This document shows, one piece after another, positions 32,626-41,884 of a stretch of DNA of 55,031 nucleotides (position 1 is its first letter; each line of letters opens with the position of its first letter). The notes under the pieces were generated by a model. It worked only from the letters and a program-made list of their open reading frames with translations. It was not told where the DNA came from and did no database searches. Made by a program: the position numbers and the translations under genes. Location of the stretch: the NCBI GenBank assembly GCA_003021015.1, contig PXRK01000046.1:1-55031 (forward strand). Reading direction: 5' to 3'. The DNA comes from Halobacteriales archaeon QS_4_66_20. Its GTDB lineage: Archaea > Halobacteriota > Halobacteria > Halobacteriales > Haloarculaceae.

Positions 32626-34323
32626 TTAGAGTTCGTAAATGATCGCCTCGTACGGACGGAGGTCGAGGGCTGACGGGTCGGTGTCGGGCTCGGGGAGGTT
32701 TGACAGCACGACCGTCGCGTCCGCGACGTCGACTGACGCGGGCGCCTCGAACGTCGGCCGCTCGTCGGAGAAGTTACAGACGATCAACAGCTCCCGGTCC
32801 GCGTCGGGGAGCATCCGGCGGAACGCGTAGATCTGCTCGTCCCCGGGGAGCAGGAGGTCGAACTCGCCGTACACCAGCACGTCCATCCCGTCCCGGAGCG
32901 CGATTAGCTCCCGGTAGTACTCGAAGATCGAGTGTTCGCGCTCGCGGTCGGCCGCGACGTTCACAGTTTCGAAGTCGTCGGCGACGGGCATCCAGGGGTC
33001 GCTCGCCGAGAAGCCCGCGTGCTCGGCGTCGGACCACTGCATCGGCGTCCGGGCGTTGTCACGCGAGAGGCGCTCGACGTTCTCCCTGACCTCCTCGAAC
33101 TCACGGCCGGCCTCGCGCTGGTTCTGCCAGTAGTTGATCGCCCAGGGATCGACCAGATCGTCGGGCGACTCGAAGGAGACGTTGCTCATCCCGATCTCCT
33201 CGCCCTGGTAGACAAATGGCGTCCCCTTGTGGCCGTGCAGCCAGGTCGCAAGCATCGTCGCGGATTCGTAGCGGTATTCGGGGTCGCCGAACCGCGATAC
33301 CGCACGGGGCTGGTCGTGGTTGCTGTGGTACAGCGCGACCCACGTCCCCTCGGCAGCGACGTCCTGCCAGCGCGTCATCGCTTCTTTGAGCTCAGTGAGC
33401 TCCCACTCCTGGTAGTCGAACCAGTCGCGGCCGTCCAGCTGCACGTGATCGAAGTAGATCACCATGTCCAGCAGATTCGACTCCCGGCCGGTCACGTCGA
33501 GCGCCGTCCCGGGGTCGATGAACGTACACTCGCCGATGGTCGCAACCCGGTCGCGGTGCTCGCCGAACCCCCGCTCGGCAAGTTCGTCGAAGAACTCGTG
33601 CATCCGCGGCCCGTTGACGTGTTGTCCGCCGCCGACGAACTCCGCCTCCGGGTCGCCGTCGGGCAGCCCCGGCGCCTTCGAGATCTCGTTGATCACGTCC
33701 AGCCGGAACCCGTCGATCCCGCGTTCGAGCCACCACGAGACGACGTCGTACATCTCCTCGCGGACATCGCTGTTCTCCCAGTTGAGGTCGGGCTGATCCC
33801 GCGTGAACAGGTGGAGGTAGTACTCCGCGCGCTCGTCGTCGTACGTCCAGGCCGGAATGTCGAAATGCGAGTCCCAGTTGTTCGGGTACTCGCCGTCCCG
33901 TCCCGGCCGCCAGATATAGTAGTCCTCGTATTTCTCCTCTCGCGCCCGGGAGCGCTGGAACCACTCGTGGTCGATCGAGGTGTGGTTGACGACCAGATCC
34001 ATCACGAGCCTGATGTCACGGGCGTGCAGTTCCTCGAGCAGCCGGTCCCAGTCGTCCATCGAGCCGTACTCCGGGTTGATCGCGCGGTAGTCCGCGATGT
34101 CGTAGCCGAAATCCGCCTGCGGGGACTCGTAGACGGGGTTGAGCCAGACGGCGTCGACCCCCAGCTCCTCGAGGTAGTCCACCTTCTCGACGATCCCCGG
34201 AATGTCGCCGATCCCGTCCCCGTCGCTGTCGTTGAAACTCCGCGGGTAGACCTGGTAGAAGACGGCCTCCTTCCACCACCTCGCTTCATCAGATACTATC
34301 CCTGTTGTACTAGACTCCTGCAT
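32626..34323 (-). CDS. GH13 alpha-glucosidase (oligo-1,6-glucosidase type)
   Basis: A 565-residue cytoplasmic glycoside hydrolase family 13 enzyme. It begins WWKEAVFYQVYPRSFNDSDG, has the calcium-site-like DSDGDGIGDIPGI, the conserved MDLVVNHTS, QPDLNWEN (family signature), GFRLDVI (nucleophile Asp-209), TIGECTF (acid/base Glu-265) and SNHDQPR (Asp-337). The all-beta C domain ends the protein. This subfamily hydrolyses alpha-glucosides such as isomaltose, maltose, trehalose or sucrose. ATG 34323 is the in-frame start nearest the domain. It is convergent to the ABC operon and belongs to the sugar island. Confidence 0.92.
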   Translation of the reverse strand: MQESSTTGIVSDEARWWKEAVFYQVYPRSFNDSDGDGIGDIPGIVEKVDYLEELGVDAVWLNPVYESPQADFGYDIADYRAINPEYGSMDDWDRLLEELHARDIRLVMDLVVNHTSIDHEWFQRSRAREEKYEDYYIWRPGRDGEYPNNWDSHFDIPAWTYDDERAEYYLHLFTRDQPDLNWENSDVREEMYDVVSWWLERGIDGFRLDVINEISKAPGLPDGDPEAEFVGGGQHVNGPRMHEFFDELAERGFGEHRDRVATIGECTFIDPGTALDVTGRESNLLDMVIYFDHVQLDGRDWFDYQEWELTELKEAMTRWQDVAAEGTWVALYHSNHDQPRAVSRFGDPEYRYESATMLATWLHGHKGTPFVYQGEEIGMSNVSFESPDDLVDPWAINYWQNQREAGREFEEVRENVERLSRDNARTPMQWSDAEHAGFSASDPWMPVADDFETVNVAADREREHSIFEYYRELIALRDGMDVLVYGEFDLLLPGDEQIYAFRRMLPDADRELLIVCNFSDERPTFEAPASVDVADATVVLSNLPEPDTDPSALDLRPYEAIIYEL

Positions 34324-34420
34324 GGATACCACATCAGTACCTACCTACAAGGTTATTTCGGCTATCGGGATATCTCCGTCTCATACGGAGTGGAGACAGT
34401 TCGTCGACGATAGAGAGACA

Positions 34421-35880
34421 GTCAACAACCTCGGGGGCAAGCCCCGAGGCTTGTCAGTGGACTCCCGTTCTAGCCGAGCAATTCGGCAGGCGTGTACTCG
34501 CCGTTCACGTTCAACGTCCCTGACTTGAGGGCCAGTTGACTGGTGGCCCATCCACCGCGAGACTTCTGCCCGCGATGGATATACCCGCAGTATCGGTTCG
34601 CAATGTTCTTTGCATCGTTGTAATCCGCGTTTACCTCGTACCCGCAGTCCTGACACGCGAATTGCTTGTCGTCGCGGTTATCCTCGTGGGTAAACCCACA
34701 CTGCGAGCAACGCTGGCTGGTGTACGCCGGATTCACGAAATCCACGAACAACGGCGTGGACTCGACCTTGTATTCAACCAGTTCCACGAATTTCTTGTAC
34801 GCCCACTGCTGGAACTGCGAGCCGTTGGCGATGTTCTCGCGGATGTAATCGAGGGTCTCGAAAATAATGCCATCGGCATCGGCGTCGTGAGCTTCGTCGA
34901 TGAGGTCGTTGGCGCGGTTATGCAACCAATCCAACGACCAGTCCGAGAAGCGACTGCCGATGGATTTGATAGTGAGGTGTGCCGACCGCGTTCCTGTCTG
35001 TTAGAGGCGGCCTCGGCGTTGCTCGTATTCGTTTCGTTTGTGAGTCAGATAGTCAGCACTGCCGATGAACGCGCCAGTGGAGGTGACGGCGAACGCGCCG
35101 GTCACGTTCAAGTCCACTCCAAGAACCGTTCCGTTCTTGTCGTGGTCGTCGGGCGAACCGACTTCTTGGCGTTCTGTTCCGTCAACCTTGTAATCCGGGT
35201 TTTTCAGCGTGACGTGCAGGGAGAACGTGTCTTCCTGTTGGTCGTACTGGAGTGTGGCGCTTGAGGCATCCCAGTCATCACTCTCGTAGTACCGACCAAA
35301 CGGTGTGCCTTCCCGCTCGTCTGCAGGCGAACGGACGTATTCGGCGGTGACTCTCCCGTTCGGTGTGGAGAGCGTAGCGTGGTCGGCGTTGAACGTCGCA
35401 GAGCGTTTGTCGTAGACAACACTCCAGGAGTCAAACTCCGGTTGACTCGTTTTCTCGCCCTGTTTCAGTTTTTCAACGCCGCTATCGACGGCTTCGATGG
35501 CGCGACGGATTCCTTTCTGGACGAGGTTCGCGGTCAGGTCAGTTTCCTCGCGTAAGTCGTCGTAGAGGGCGTTTTCGGCTTTGCTCTTGCTGGTGATGCA
35601 GTAGTTGTCGTAGCGCCATGCCCACTCGCTTGTGCGGTTTGCACAATGGAGAAATTGGTCTTTGGTCTGATGGAGGCTGTCACGACGCTCGTCTGGTACG
35701 TCGAGTTTGATGGGTACGGTGCGTCGTGGCGCGTTGTCGCCCATCTGTGATTCACATTATAGTCCACTCTCAAATAAGGTTTTATATTTTAAGGTGGGGG
35801 AGTTGGCCTTGCCGTCAAGCGTGGGTAACGTTATTCAGTGTCGGCTTCCTCCACGGGGTCAAGCCCCGGGGCAGTCGCCT
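34421..35880 (-). mobile_element. IS200/IS605-group (tnpB-only, IS1341-like) insertion sequence
   Basis: A single tnpB-type gene with short hairpins near both ends. At the right end, CCTCGGGG-GCAAG-CCCCGAGG (34429-34449) lies 20 bases past the gene; at the left end, a GGGG/CCCC hairpin lies at about 35851-35871. The exact ends are approximate. No tnpA is present, so it would need a tnpA in trans. The region just 3' of tnpB is where the guide RNA of TnpB systems is usually encoded. Confidence 0.7.
34470..35744 (-). pseudogene. tnpB: TnpB RNA-guided nuclease gene interrupted by one nonsense codon
   Basis: The frame runs for 424 codons with a single TAA at 35001-35003 (codon 248), between RRGRL and QTGTRSAHL. 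All other family features are intact: RuvC-I Asp-211 (VLGVDLNVTG), RuvC-II Glu-296 (GIIFETL), RuvC-III Asp-374 (NADYNDAKN), and the zinc ribbon cysteines 346, 349, 364 and 367. Homologs have Gln at this point (QQTGTRSAH), so the codon likely arose from CAA by one substitution. Either the protein is made in two pieces, or the nuclease is dead. An AT-rich promoter lies upstream (about 35755-35800). Sequencing error is also possible. Confidence 0.85.
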
Positions 35881-35910
35881 TGTACCGCCTGTACACCGAC
35901 GTGGTTGTTA

Positions 35911-36020
35911 ATACTGGTGGCTGTAAGTACGTGAAAACTCGAATTGAGAATCCAGGCCGAAAGGTTCTGTATCCTCAGATAGCAGAGACTGGTGAGTAAG
36001 AGAATTACAGCCACCAGTAT
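35911..36020 (+). repeat. Dispersed palindromic-arm element, type B
   Basis: Arms ATACTGGTGGCTGTAAGT and a complement; 110 bp; about eight differences in 110 bases from the reverse complement of 46230-46339. It is flanked by TAA on both sides. It fills the end of the 363-bp gap between tnpB and the next gene (35745-36107). Confidence 0.85.
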
Positions 36021-36107
36021 AACAAAGAGTTGCTACTGGAACAGCCACACCAATGTCTGCGGGCGAACAGTCGCAGGGAACAAACGGCTGGCAGCCCTCG
36101 GTTTGGT

Positions 36108-36398
36108 ATGGTCACGGGTCCGGCGCTGGCTTTTCGGCTCCTGGTCGCAGCCGGCTGTATCCTCGGCCCGACGGCGCTGTTCCTGGGGTTCTGGCGGCTG
36201 CTCGGCCGGCTGCGGGAGGGCGACCTCGTCGACCGCCTCGCGGACCGGGGCGTCGCCAGGCAGCCGGACGTGTCGATGGGGGACGTCCTGGAGACAGTCA
36301 CCGACGCATCCGACGGGCCACGGCGGTGTGAGCAGTGTGGCGTGCGCAATACGACCGGCGCGTCGGTCTGTCGGCGCTGTGGGCGGGGCCTGGAGTAG
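36108..36398 (+). CDS. membrane-anchored zinc-ribbon protein
   Basis: A 96-residue protein with one N-terminal membrane helix (ALAFRLLVAAGCILGPTALFLGFW), an amphipathic linker with a possible short helix, and a C-terminal zinc ribbon (CEQCGVRNTTGASVCRRCG). Such anchor-plus-ribbon proteins are frequent in haloarchaea and of unknown role. ATG 36108 is the first start with the helix at the N-terminus. It is convergent with the second TrmB gene. Confidence 0.68.
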   Translation: MVTGPALAFRLLVAAGCILGPTALFLGFWRLLGRLREGDLVDRLADRGVARQPDVSMGDVLETVTDASDGPRRCEQCGVRNTTGASVCRRCGRGLE

Positions 36399-36444
36399 TC
36401 GGAGCGTCGCGGGCGCCAGTACTGGATCGGGAGGCGAGCGCCGT

Positions 36445-37518
36445 TCATTCGACGGAGAGAATCTGCATGCGGTGGGCTTCGAGTTCCTCGATCATCGCAC
36501 CCCAGCCGCCGACCTCTACCGCGCTGTCGTCGGTCTCGATGATCAGCGCGACCTGTCCCCCGTATGTGGCGACCTGGTCGCTTTCCTTGTACTTCGAGCC
36601 GCTGATCACCACGTCCGAGACGGTGCCCTCGACCGTCCGATCCCGGCCGTTCTCGGTGTCGTACCCGTCGACACGCACCCGGACTGTCGCCCCGTCCTGC
36701 AACAGCGGCAGCACGTCGCGGACGCAGTACCGGATGTCGATGTAGTCGCCGTAGACGTCCTCGACGGTTTCCTCGTAGTACGTCTCCCAGATGTCCCACT
36801 GGGTCGTCAGGAAAAACCAGTGGAAAACGTAGGTGTGGGTCCGGTCGTCGACGATGATGCCGTACACGTTCGCGGAGCCGGCGTGGGGGACGAAACAGGC
36901 TTTCGTCCGGTCGACGGTCACCACGAACGGCGAGGGGATGTCGCAGTAGCGGACCTCCGTCGCCACCTCCGCGACCTCCTCGGCGGGCGGCAGCGCGTCC
37001 CGGCCGGCCACGTCCTCGGTGAAAAAGGAGAGCTTCACGTTCGCCCCGTTGTCCTTGGCCGTCCGGAGCGCGGACCGGAGCTGCTGGTAGTGCTCCGGGT
37101 TCAGCGAGGCCTCGACCTGGTTGGCGGCCCCCCGGACGAACTCGTCGGCCCGGTTCAGCACTGTCTCGAACCGCTTGACGATGCTGACCACGCCCTCCTC
37201 GATCGACGGCTGCTCCCACCGGCGCTCGATCTCGTCGGCAGCGTCGGTAAAGCGAGTCGCGCGCGACGTGAGGTCGTCCCGCAGCACGTCGAGGTCGTGG
37301 GCGCGGGCGTGCAGGGAATCCTGCTCGTACAGTTCGACGTACCCCGCGCTCTCCAGGTCCCGCAACACGTCGTAGATGCGCGGATCGGGCACGTTGCTCG
37401 CCTTGACGATCTCCGTCGCCGGCGACGCCCCCAGTTCGAGAATCGTCACGTAGGCGTCCGCCTGGTACGGCGACAGTCCGGCCTCCTCCAACACGTTGAC
37501 GAGCTCGTCTCGGTCCAT
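36445..37518 (-). CDS. TrmB-family regulator of the sugar island
   Basis: A 357-residue protein of the same build as TrmB: winged helix (VLEEAGLSPYQADAYVTILE, then ATEIVKASNVPDPRIYDVLR), linker helices around residues 70-110, a phospholipase-D-like domain and a C-terminal domain (RVRVDGYDTENGRDRTVEG onward) that would sense a sugar. It lies immediately beside the GH68 gene, divergent from it and sharing a 157-bp intergenic region. It probably controls the GH68, GH32, GH13 and ABC genes. The inducer is unknown. Confidence 0.85.
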   Translation of the reverse strand: MDRDELVNVLEEAGLSPYQADAYVTILELGASPATEIVKASNVPDPRIYDVLRDLESAGYVELYEQDSLHARAHDLDVLRDDLTSRATRFTDAADEIERRWEQPSIEEGVVSIVKRFETVLNRADEFVRGAANQVEASLNPEHYQQLRSALRTAKDNGANVKLSFFTEDVAGRDALPPAEEVAEVATEVRYCDIPSPFVVTVDRTKACFVPHAGSANVYGIIVDDRTHTYVFHWFFLTTQWDIWETYYEETVEDVYGDYIDIRYCVRDVLPLLQDGATVRVRVDGYDTENGRDRTVEGTVSDVVISGSKYKESDQVATYGGQVALIIETDDSAVEVGGWGAMIEELEAHRMQILSVE

Positions 37519-37675
37519 CGTCAGCCCGCCTCCTCGGGGCCCGAGCTGGACCAGTGACGCGGGACCCGCTGCCGTCCGGGTACAGTACAGCCAGTCTGTG
37601 CTGAAGCGTTCACCATCACACTAACAAATAACACCAATTGTAAAAGATTTAGGGGGTTGATGTGCAACGAGTAGT

Positions 37676-39070
37676 ATGGACGGGGACCCACGGGAAAGAG
37701 CACGCCACGGGTCAGCACCGTCGCGGTGGTCGGCCGAGAGTGCGGCCGGGATTACCCGCGCTGCCGAGACTGTGGCCCCGGCGATGACGCCACCGGATCC
37801 GGATCCTGCTGCGGACGTACACCAGTGGGACAGTTGGTTGCTTCGGGACCGGCGCGGCGAGGTCCTGACCGTCGACGGCTGGCAGGTGCTGTTCTCGCTG
37901 ACGACCTCCGCGGAGCTGCTGCCGGGGAAGCGCCACGACGTTGCAGAAATCCGATACTTCTACTCGCGGGACGGCCGTGATTGGGCGTTCGGCGACCGGG
38001 TCTTCGACGGCGGGGCGCTCGGTCAGCGCCAGTGGGCCGGCTCGGCGGTGTACGACGACGGGTCCCTGTACGTCTTCTACACAGCGGCCGGCGACGACGG
38101 CGCCGACGACCTCACCTACAGCCAGCGGATCGCCGCCGCACACGGCGGCAGCCTGACCACCGGGCCGGATGGCGTCGGCGTCGAGGGTTCCTGGACCCAC
38201 GAGACGCTGCTGGAACCCGACGGCAAGTACTACGAGACGCAGGCGCAGTCCCGCGGAATGATCTACACGTTCCGGGACCCGTGGCCGTTCGAGGATCCGG
38301 CGACGGGCAACACCCACCTGCTGTTCGAGGCGAACGCGCCCGTGCCGGAGGGGAGCGACCGCTGTGACGGCGACGCACGCCGACAGGAGTTCAACGGCTG
38401 TGTCGGGATCGCGACGTCGCCGACCGGCGACCTGCTGGAGTGGGAGCTCCGGCCGCCGCTGCTCGAGGCCGTCTGCGTCAACCAGGAGCTCGAACGGCCC
38501 CACGTCATCCGCCGCGATGGCCGGTACTACCTGTTCGTCTCCAGCCACCAGCATACGTTTGCGCCCGGGTTCAACGGGTTCGACGGCCTCTACGGGTTCG
38601 TGGCGGATTCGCTGTTTGGCCCGTACGAACCGCTCAACGGGACGGGGCTGGTGCTGACGAACCCGGCGACAGCGCCCTACCAGTCGTACTCCTGGATGGC
38701 GCACAACCACCCCGACGGGGTGCTCGTCCAGCACTTCCTGAACTACCACGAGTTCGCGGGCGAGTCCCTGGACGTCATCGGGGAACTCCCCGAGCGCGAG
38801 CAGTTCCGGCGGTTCGGCGGGACGCTCGGCGCGACCGTCAGGCTGGGCGTCGACGGCGCAACAACCCGGGTCGAGGGTGCGCTGTCCCCGTGGCACATCC
38901 CGCACGCCGACGAGGAGCTACCGTCACGGGAGGCGCCGTGGTCTCCCGAGGACCGGCTGCTCGACGCCGGCGGGGAACGGAGTCGGGGCGACGGAGTGGA
39001 CCGGAACTGGGACGACCTGCCCACCCGCGGCCGGGATTCGAGTTACCGGCCGGGGTCGGGCTCGCACTGA
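37676..39070 (+). CDS. GH68 fructosyltransferase (levansucrase/inulosucrase type)
   Basis: A 464-residue GH68 enzyme. The catalytic triad is visible: WDSW (51-54, nucleophile Asp-52), FRDP (199-202, transition-state stabiliser Asp-201) and ELERP (271-275, acid/base Glu-273). It also has QRQWAGSAVY and EFNGCVGIA, both typical. The first 45 residues contain no secretion signal, so it may act in the cytoplasm or leave by another route. It cleaves sucrose and transfers fructose to water, sucrose or growing fructan. Its product linkage (levan or inulin) cannot be read. A T-rich stretch (about 37645) may be the TATA element. Sits between TrmB-like regulator and GH32. Confidence 0.9.
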   Translation: MDGDPRERARHGSAPSRWSAESAAGITRAAETVAPAMTPPDPDPAADVHQWDSWLLRDRRGEVLTVDGWQVLFSLTTSAELLPGKRHDVAEIRYFYSRDGRDWAFGDRVFDGGALGQRQWAGSAVYDDGSLYVFYTAAGDDGADDLTYSQRIAAAHGGSLTTGPDGVGVEGSWTHETLLEPDGKYYETQAQSRGMIYTFRDPWPFEDPATGNTHLLFEANAPVPEGSDRCDGDARRQEFNGCVGIATSPTGDLLEWELRPPLLEAVCVNQELERPHVIRRDGRYYLFVSSHQHTFAPGFNGFDGLYGFVADSLFGPYEPLNGTGLVLTNPATAPYQSYSWMAHNHPDGVLVQHFLNYHEFAGESLDVIGELPEREQFRRFGGTLGATVRLGVDGATTRVEGALSPWHIPHADEELPSREAPWSPEDRLLDAGGERSRGDGVDRNWDDLPTRGRDSSYRPGSGSH

Positions 39071-39104
39071 CCCGCAGACCCGGTCACGCCGCCATCGGCA
39101 CCCG

Positions 39105-41354
39105 TCAGCGGTGTGCCGAACACTGCCAGTTCTCTGTGCCGTCCGCGAACGCCTCCCCCATCGTCCAGCCCCTCAGGGAGCTGACGGTCGCGCGTCCGTC
39201 CCTGGCGGTCAGCGAGAAGCGGGTGCTCGCAGCGTCGGTGGGGTAGACCCGGCTGGTGAGGCAGTGGCGCTCGTTGGCGAACAGTTCGACGACGGAGCCG
39301 TCGAGAAACACGCGCAGCGAGAGCGGGCCGTCGTACGGCGTGACGTCCATCCGCTGGGTCCCGCCGAACGACCGGTCGTCGGCGCTTGCGGCCGCCCGGT
39401 TGACGGTGAGCGTCCCGTCGCGGCTGTAAGTGATCGGCGTCTGCTCGCTTCCGTCGGGCGACTCGAACACCGACAGTTCGACTGCCTCGGCGTCGTCCAG
39501 CCGCACCTCAAGGTCGAGTTCGAGCGCCTGGCTGCCGGCGTCGAATCGGTCGCGCTCGCCCGCACCGAGCGCGAGCGAGTCCGGAAGGTCGAGGTCGCCC
39601 TCGCGGAGCTCCCGGAGTTCGGCGGCGGGTCGCTGCCGGAGCCGGCCGTCGGGGCCCAGCGAGAGTTCCCGTGGCAGCGAGAGCGCGCCCGACCAGCCGG
39701 CATCCCACTGGGCGCTGACGTCCCGGGCCTCCTTCAGCCAGCCCCAGGTGAGCCACCGGTCGCCGTCGCGCAGCGACTGCGGGGCGTAGAAGTCGCCGTG
39801 GTCGAGGGTGCCGCGGCGCTCGATACGGAAGCGACCGTTCCGGCGCTCGCCCAGGAAGTACCGCACGGACTCGTAGTCCGAGACGTGCAGCAGCTCCGTC
39901 CCGCCGAGATCGAGCAGTTCCGGACACTCCCAGACCGCGCCCGCCCCCTCCCAGTCGCCGACGAGCAGCGGGCCCTCGTAGCGCCAGTCGGTGAGTGTTT
40001 CGCCGGTGTAGTGCAGCACCGCCCCGCCCGCGTCCGCGAGGCCGGTGCCGATCAGCTGGTGCCAGGTGTCGCCCTCGCGCCAGACGGCGTGGTCGCGGAA
40101 CTCGGCCGCCCAGTGGTCGGTCTCCAGCAGGTCCAGGTCCGCGGGCGGCGCTTCGATGACCGGGTTGTCGGGGTGTTTCTCCCAGCGGCAGAGGCGCTCG
40201 CCGCCGGCCGTGGCCAGGCAGGGCAGTTGCTCGCGCCCGTGGCCGCCGGTGTAGAGGATCCGCGGGGTTGCGCCGTCGTCGACCGCACAGCCCGACCAGC
40301 AGCCGTGCCGGTCCGGGCCGTCGGGCGAGGGTGACAGCGCAACCGGTTCGTCGGTCCAGGTCACGAGGTCGTCGCTGACGGCGTGGCCCCAGTGGATGGT
40401 GCTGTGGAACGGACCGCCGGGGTTGTACTGATAGAAGACGTGGTACCGCCCGCCGTACTCGATGAGGCCGTTCGGGTCGTTCAGCCAGTTGGCCGGTGGC
40501 GTCAGGTGGTACGACGGGCGATCCGCGTCCCCCGACAGCGCCTCGCGCATGCCCGCGAGGTCGACCGCTTCGTGGGGGCGGGAGGGATGGTCGTACCCCC
40601 CCGTCAGCGCCCGGAGACAGCCCGAGAGCACCGCGTCGCGGTCGTCGGCGAAGGTGCCGGCCGCCGACCCGTCGAACACCAGCCCCGCGCCGACGCCCAG
40701 GACTGTGCCCGCTGCCGTGCTCCCGTCGACCGCCGATCGCTCGCCAGCCGTCGCTCCCGTTTTCGTTCCCTTGCCCGCCCGCCAGGAGACGACCCGCATC
40801 TGCTGTGGAACGTCGCTCTCGCCGCGGACGGTCGAGGCGAGAATCTCGCCGCGCTCGGGCAGCACCGTCTCGTAGCGCGCGACCGCCGGTTCGCCCCCGT
40901 CCCGGACCGGGATCCGGAGCGAATCGAAGCGGGACGCGACCGGGTGGTCGTTGTACAGCGACCGCCAGAGCAGCCCCGTTGTCGCACCCGCGGAGTCGTG
41001 CTCGACGACGTCCGGACCGACCGTTTCGACGGCGAGCGCGTCGACGGCCGCCATCCCCGCGCCCGTCAGCAGCAGGTCACCCCCCGCTTCGAGATACGCG
41101 TCGACGGTTTCTGCTACCGTCGCCAGCGGATGCGCTGTCCCGATCGGCCTGTCGGCGTGCCACCAGAGGACGTCGAAACGCTCGGTCAGCCGTCCGGCTG
41201 GCGTCGTGCCGTTGGTGCTGTCGGCGCCGACGTCCTCGAACGGGACCGCTTTCACCGTCCAGCCGAGGTCACCTGCCCGCTCCAGGGCGGCCCGCTGCTC
41301 GTCGGTCAACCCATCGTCGTGGAGAAACGCGACGCTTTCAGCCGACGCTACCAT
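39105..41354 (-). CDS. GH32 fructosidase with N-terminal glutamine-amidotransferase-like (DUF4960-like) domain
   Basis: A 749-residue protein. Residues 1-250 form an alpha/beta domain (SVAFLHDDGLTDEQRAALER, FDVLWWHADRPIG, LLTGAGMAAVDALAV) resembling the class I amidotransferase-like or DUF4960 domain sometimes fused to GH32. Residues 283-580 are the five-bladed GH32 propeller with WLNDPNG (290-296, nucleophile Asp-293), WECPEL (Glu-476) and a FRDH motif (419-422) in place of the usual FRDP. The last 160 residues are the beta-sandwich module. No signal peptide. It hydrolyses beta-fructosides (sucrose, levan or inulin). Convergent to the GH68 gene. Confidence 0.88.
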   Translation of the reverse strand: MVASAESVAFLHDDGLTDEQRAALERAGDLGWTVKAVPFEDVGADSTNGTTPAGRLTERFDVLWWHADRPIGTAHPLATVAETVDAYLEAGGDLLLTGAGMAAVDALAVETVGPDVVEHDSAGATTGLLWRSLYNDHPVASRFDSLRIPVRDGGEPAVARYETVLPERGEILASTVRGESDVPQQMRVVSWRAGKGTKTGATAGERSAVDGSTAAGTVLGVGAGLVFDGSAAGTFADDRDAVLSGCLRALTGGYDHPSRPHEAVDLAGMREALSGDADRPSYHLTPPANWLNDPNGLIEYGGRYHVFYQYNPGGPFHSTIHWGHAVSDDLVTWTDEPVALSPSPDGPDRHGCWSGCAVDDGATPRILYTGGHGREQLPCLATAGGERLCRWEKHPDNPVIEAPPADLDLLETDHWAAEFRDHAVWREGDTWHQLIGTGLADAGGAVLHYTGETLTDWRYEGPLLVGDWEGAGAVWECPELLDLGGTELLHVSDYESVRYFLGERRNGRFRIERRGTLDHGDFYAPQSLRDGDRWLTWGWLKEARDVSAQWDAGWSGALSLPRELSLGPDGRLRQRPAAELRELREGDLDLPDSLALGAGERDRFDAGSQALELDLEVRLDDAEAVELSVFESPDGSEQTPITYSRDGTLTVNRAAASADDRSFGGTQRMDVTPYDGPLSLRVFLDGSVVELFANERHCLTSRVYPTDAASTRFSLTARDGRATVSSLRGWTMGEAFADGTENWQCSAHR

Positions 41355-41446
41355 TTCGAAAAGGTACAACACGAGTTAGTAAATATTTGATGGACAGCAG
41401 TTCGCGGGATACTGGCAAGCTACGCACCTGTTAGGCCAGCCGAGTA

Positions 41447-41464
41447 ATACTGTCGAACGTGACT
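41447..41464 (+). repeat. Solo arm of a type C element
   Basis: ATACTGTCGAACGTGACT differs at one position from the left arm of 24595-24704. The match stops after 22 bases and no right arm follows. Confidence 0.5.
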
Positions 41465-41577
41465 CTTCGAGCGCGAGGGCCCGGCGCTCGACGCCTCGCA
41501 GTGATTGCCGCCCGGAATCGCGACGGCGGCCGCGGCCGGTCGGTGTCTTTTTCGCCTCCCGCGCCCATCTCCGACGC

Positions 41578-41877
41578 ATGGATTCAAACAGCCGGCGCGT
41601 GGATCCCGTTCACCTCTACCTGGGCACGGTGACGGTACTCGCGGGGACCAGCATCCTGCTTTTGTACCTGCTGTACCGGGTCGCCGTGCCGGAGGTGTTC
41701 AACGCGTTTCTCGCCTCGCCCGCGGCGGCGGTAGGGAACAACCCCGAGATCGTCACGCTGTTGCTCGGCGTTCTCCTGGTGATCGGCCTGCTCGTCGTGA
41801 CGGTCGTCGCGTTCGGGGTCCGGGCCGCCAACCGGGCGCCAGTCGACGAGGGGTACGCGCCGCACGACCGGAAGTGA
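41578..41877 (+). CDS. small membrane protein
   Basis: A 99-residue protein with two membrane helices (LYLGTVTVLAGTSILLLYLL and EIVTLLLGVLLVIGLLVVTV). The loop between them is short and polar. It is followed eight bases later by another small membrane gene, so they are probably an operon. No family recognised. Confidence 0.65.
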   Translation: MDSNSRRVDPVHLYLGTVTVLAGTSILLLYLLYRVAVPEVFNAFLASPAAAVGNNPEIVTLLLGVLLVIGLLVVTVVAFGVRAANRAPVDEGYAPHDRK

Positions 41878-41884
41878 GGGCACG

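Noticed and set aside
34374-34390. Inverted repeat CTCCGT-CTCAT-ACGGAG upstream of the GH13 gene as an operator
   Set aside because: The stem is only six bases and I found no second copy at the GH68, GH32 or ABC promoters, so there is no support for a shared regulator site.
32932-34413. A 493-codon open frame opposite the GH13 gene
   Set aside because: It is a shadow of the antisense strand in GC-rich DNA: composition is unlike haloarchaeal proteins, there are no motifs, and it is fully covered by a strongly supported GH13 gene.
35001-35003. The TAA in tnpB as a recoded codon
   Set aside because: TAA is not used for selenocysteine or pyrrolysine insertion, and no recoding signal is visible; mutation or sequencing error is simpler.
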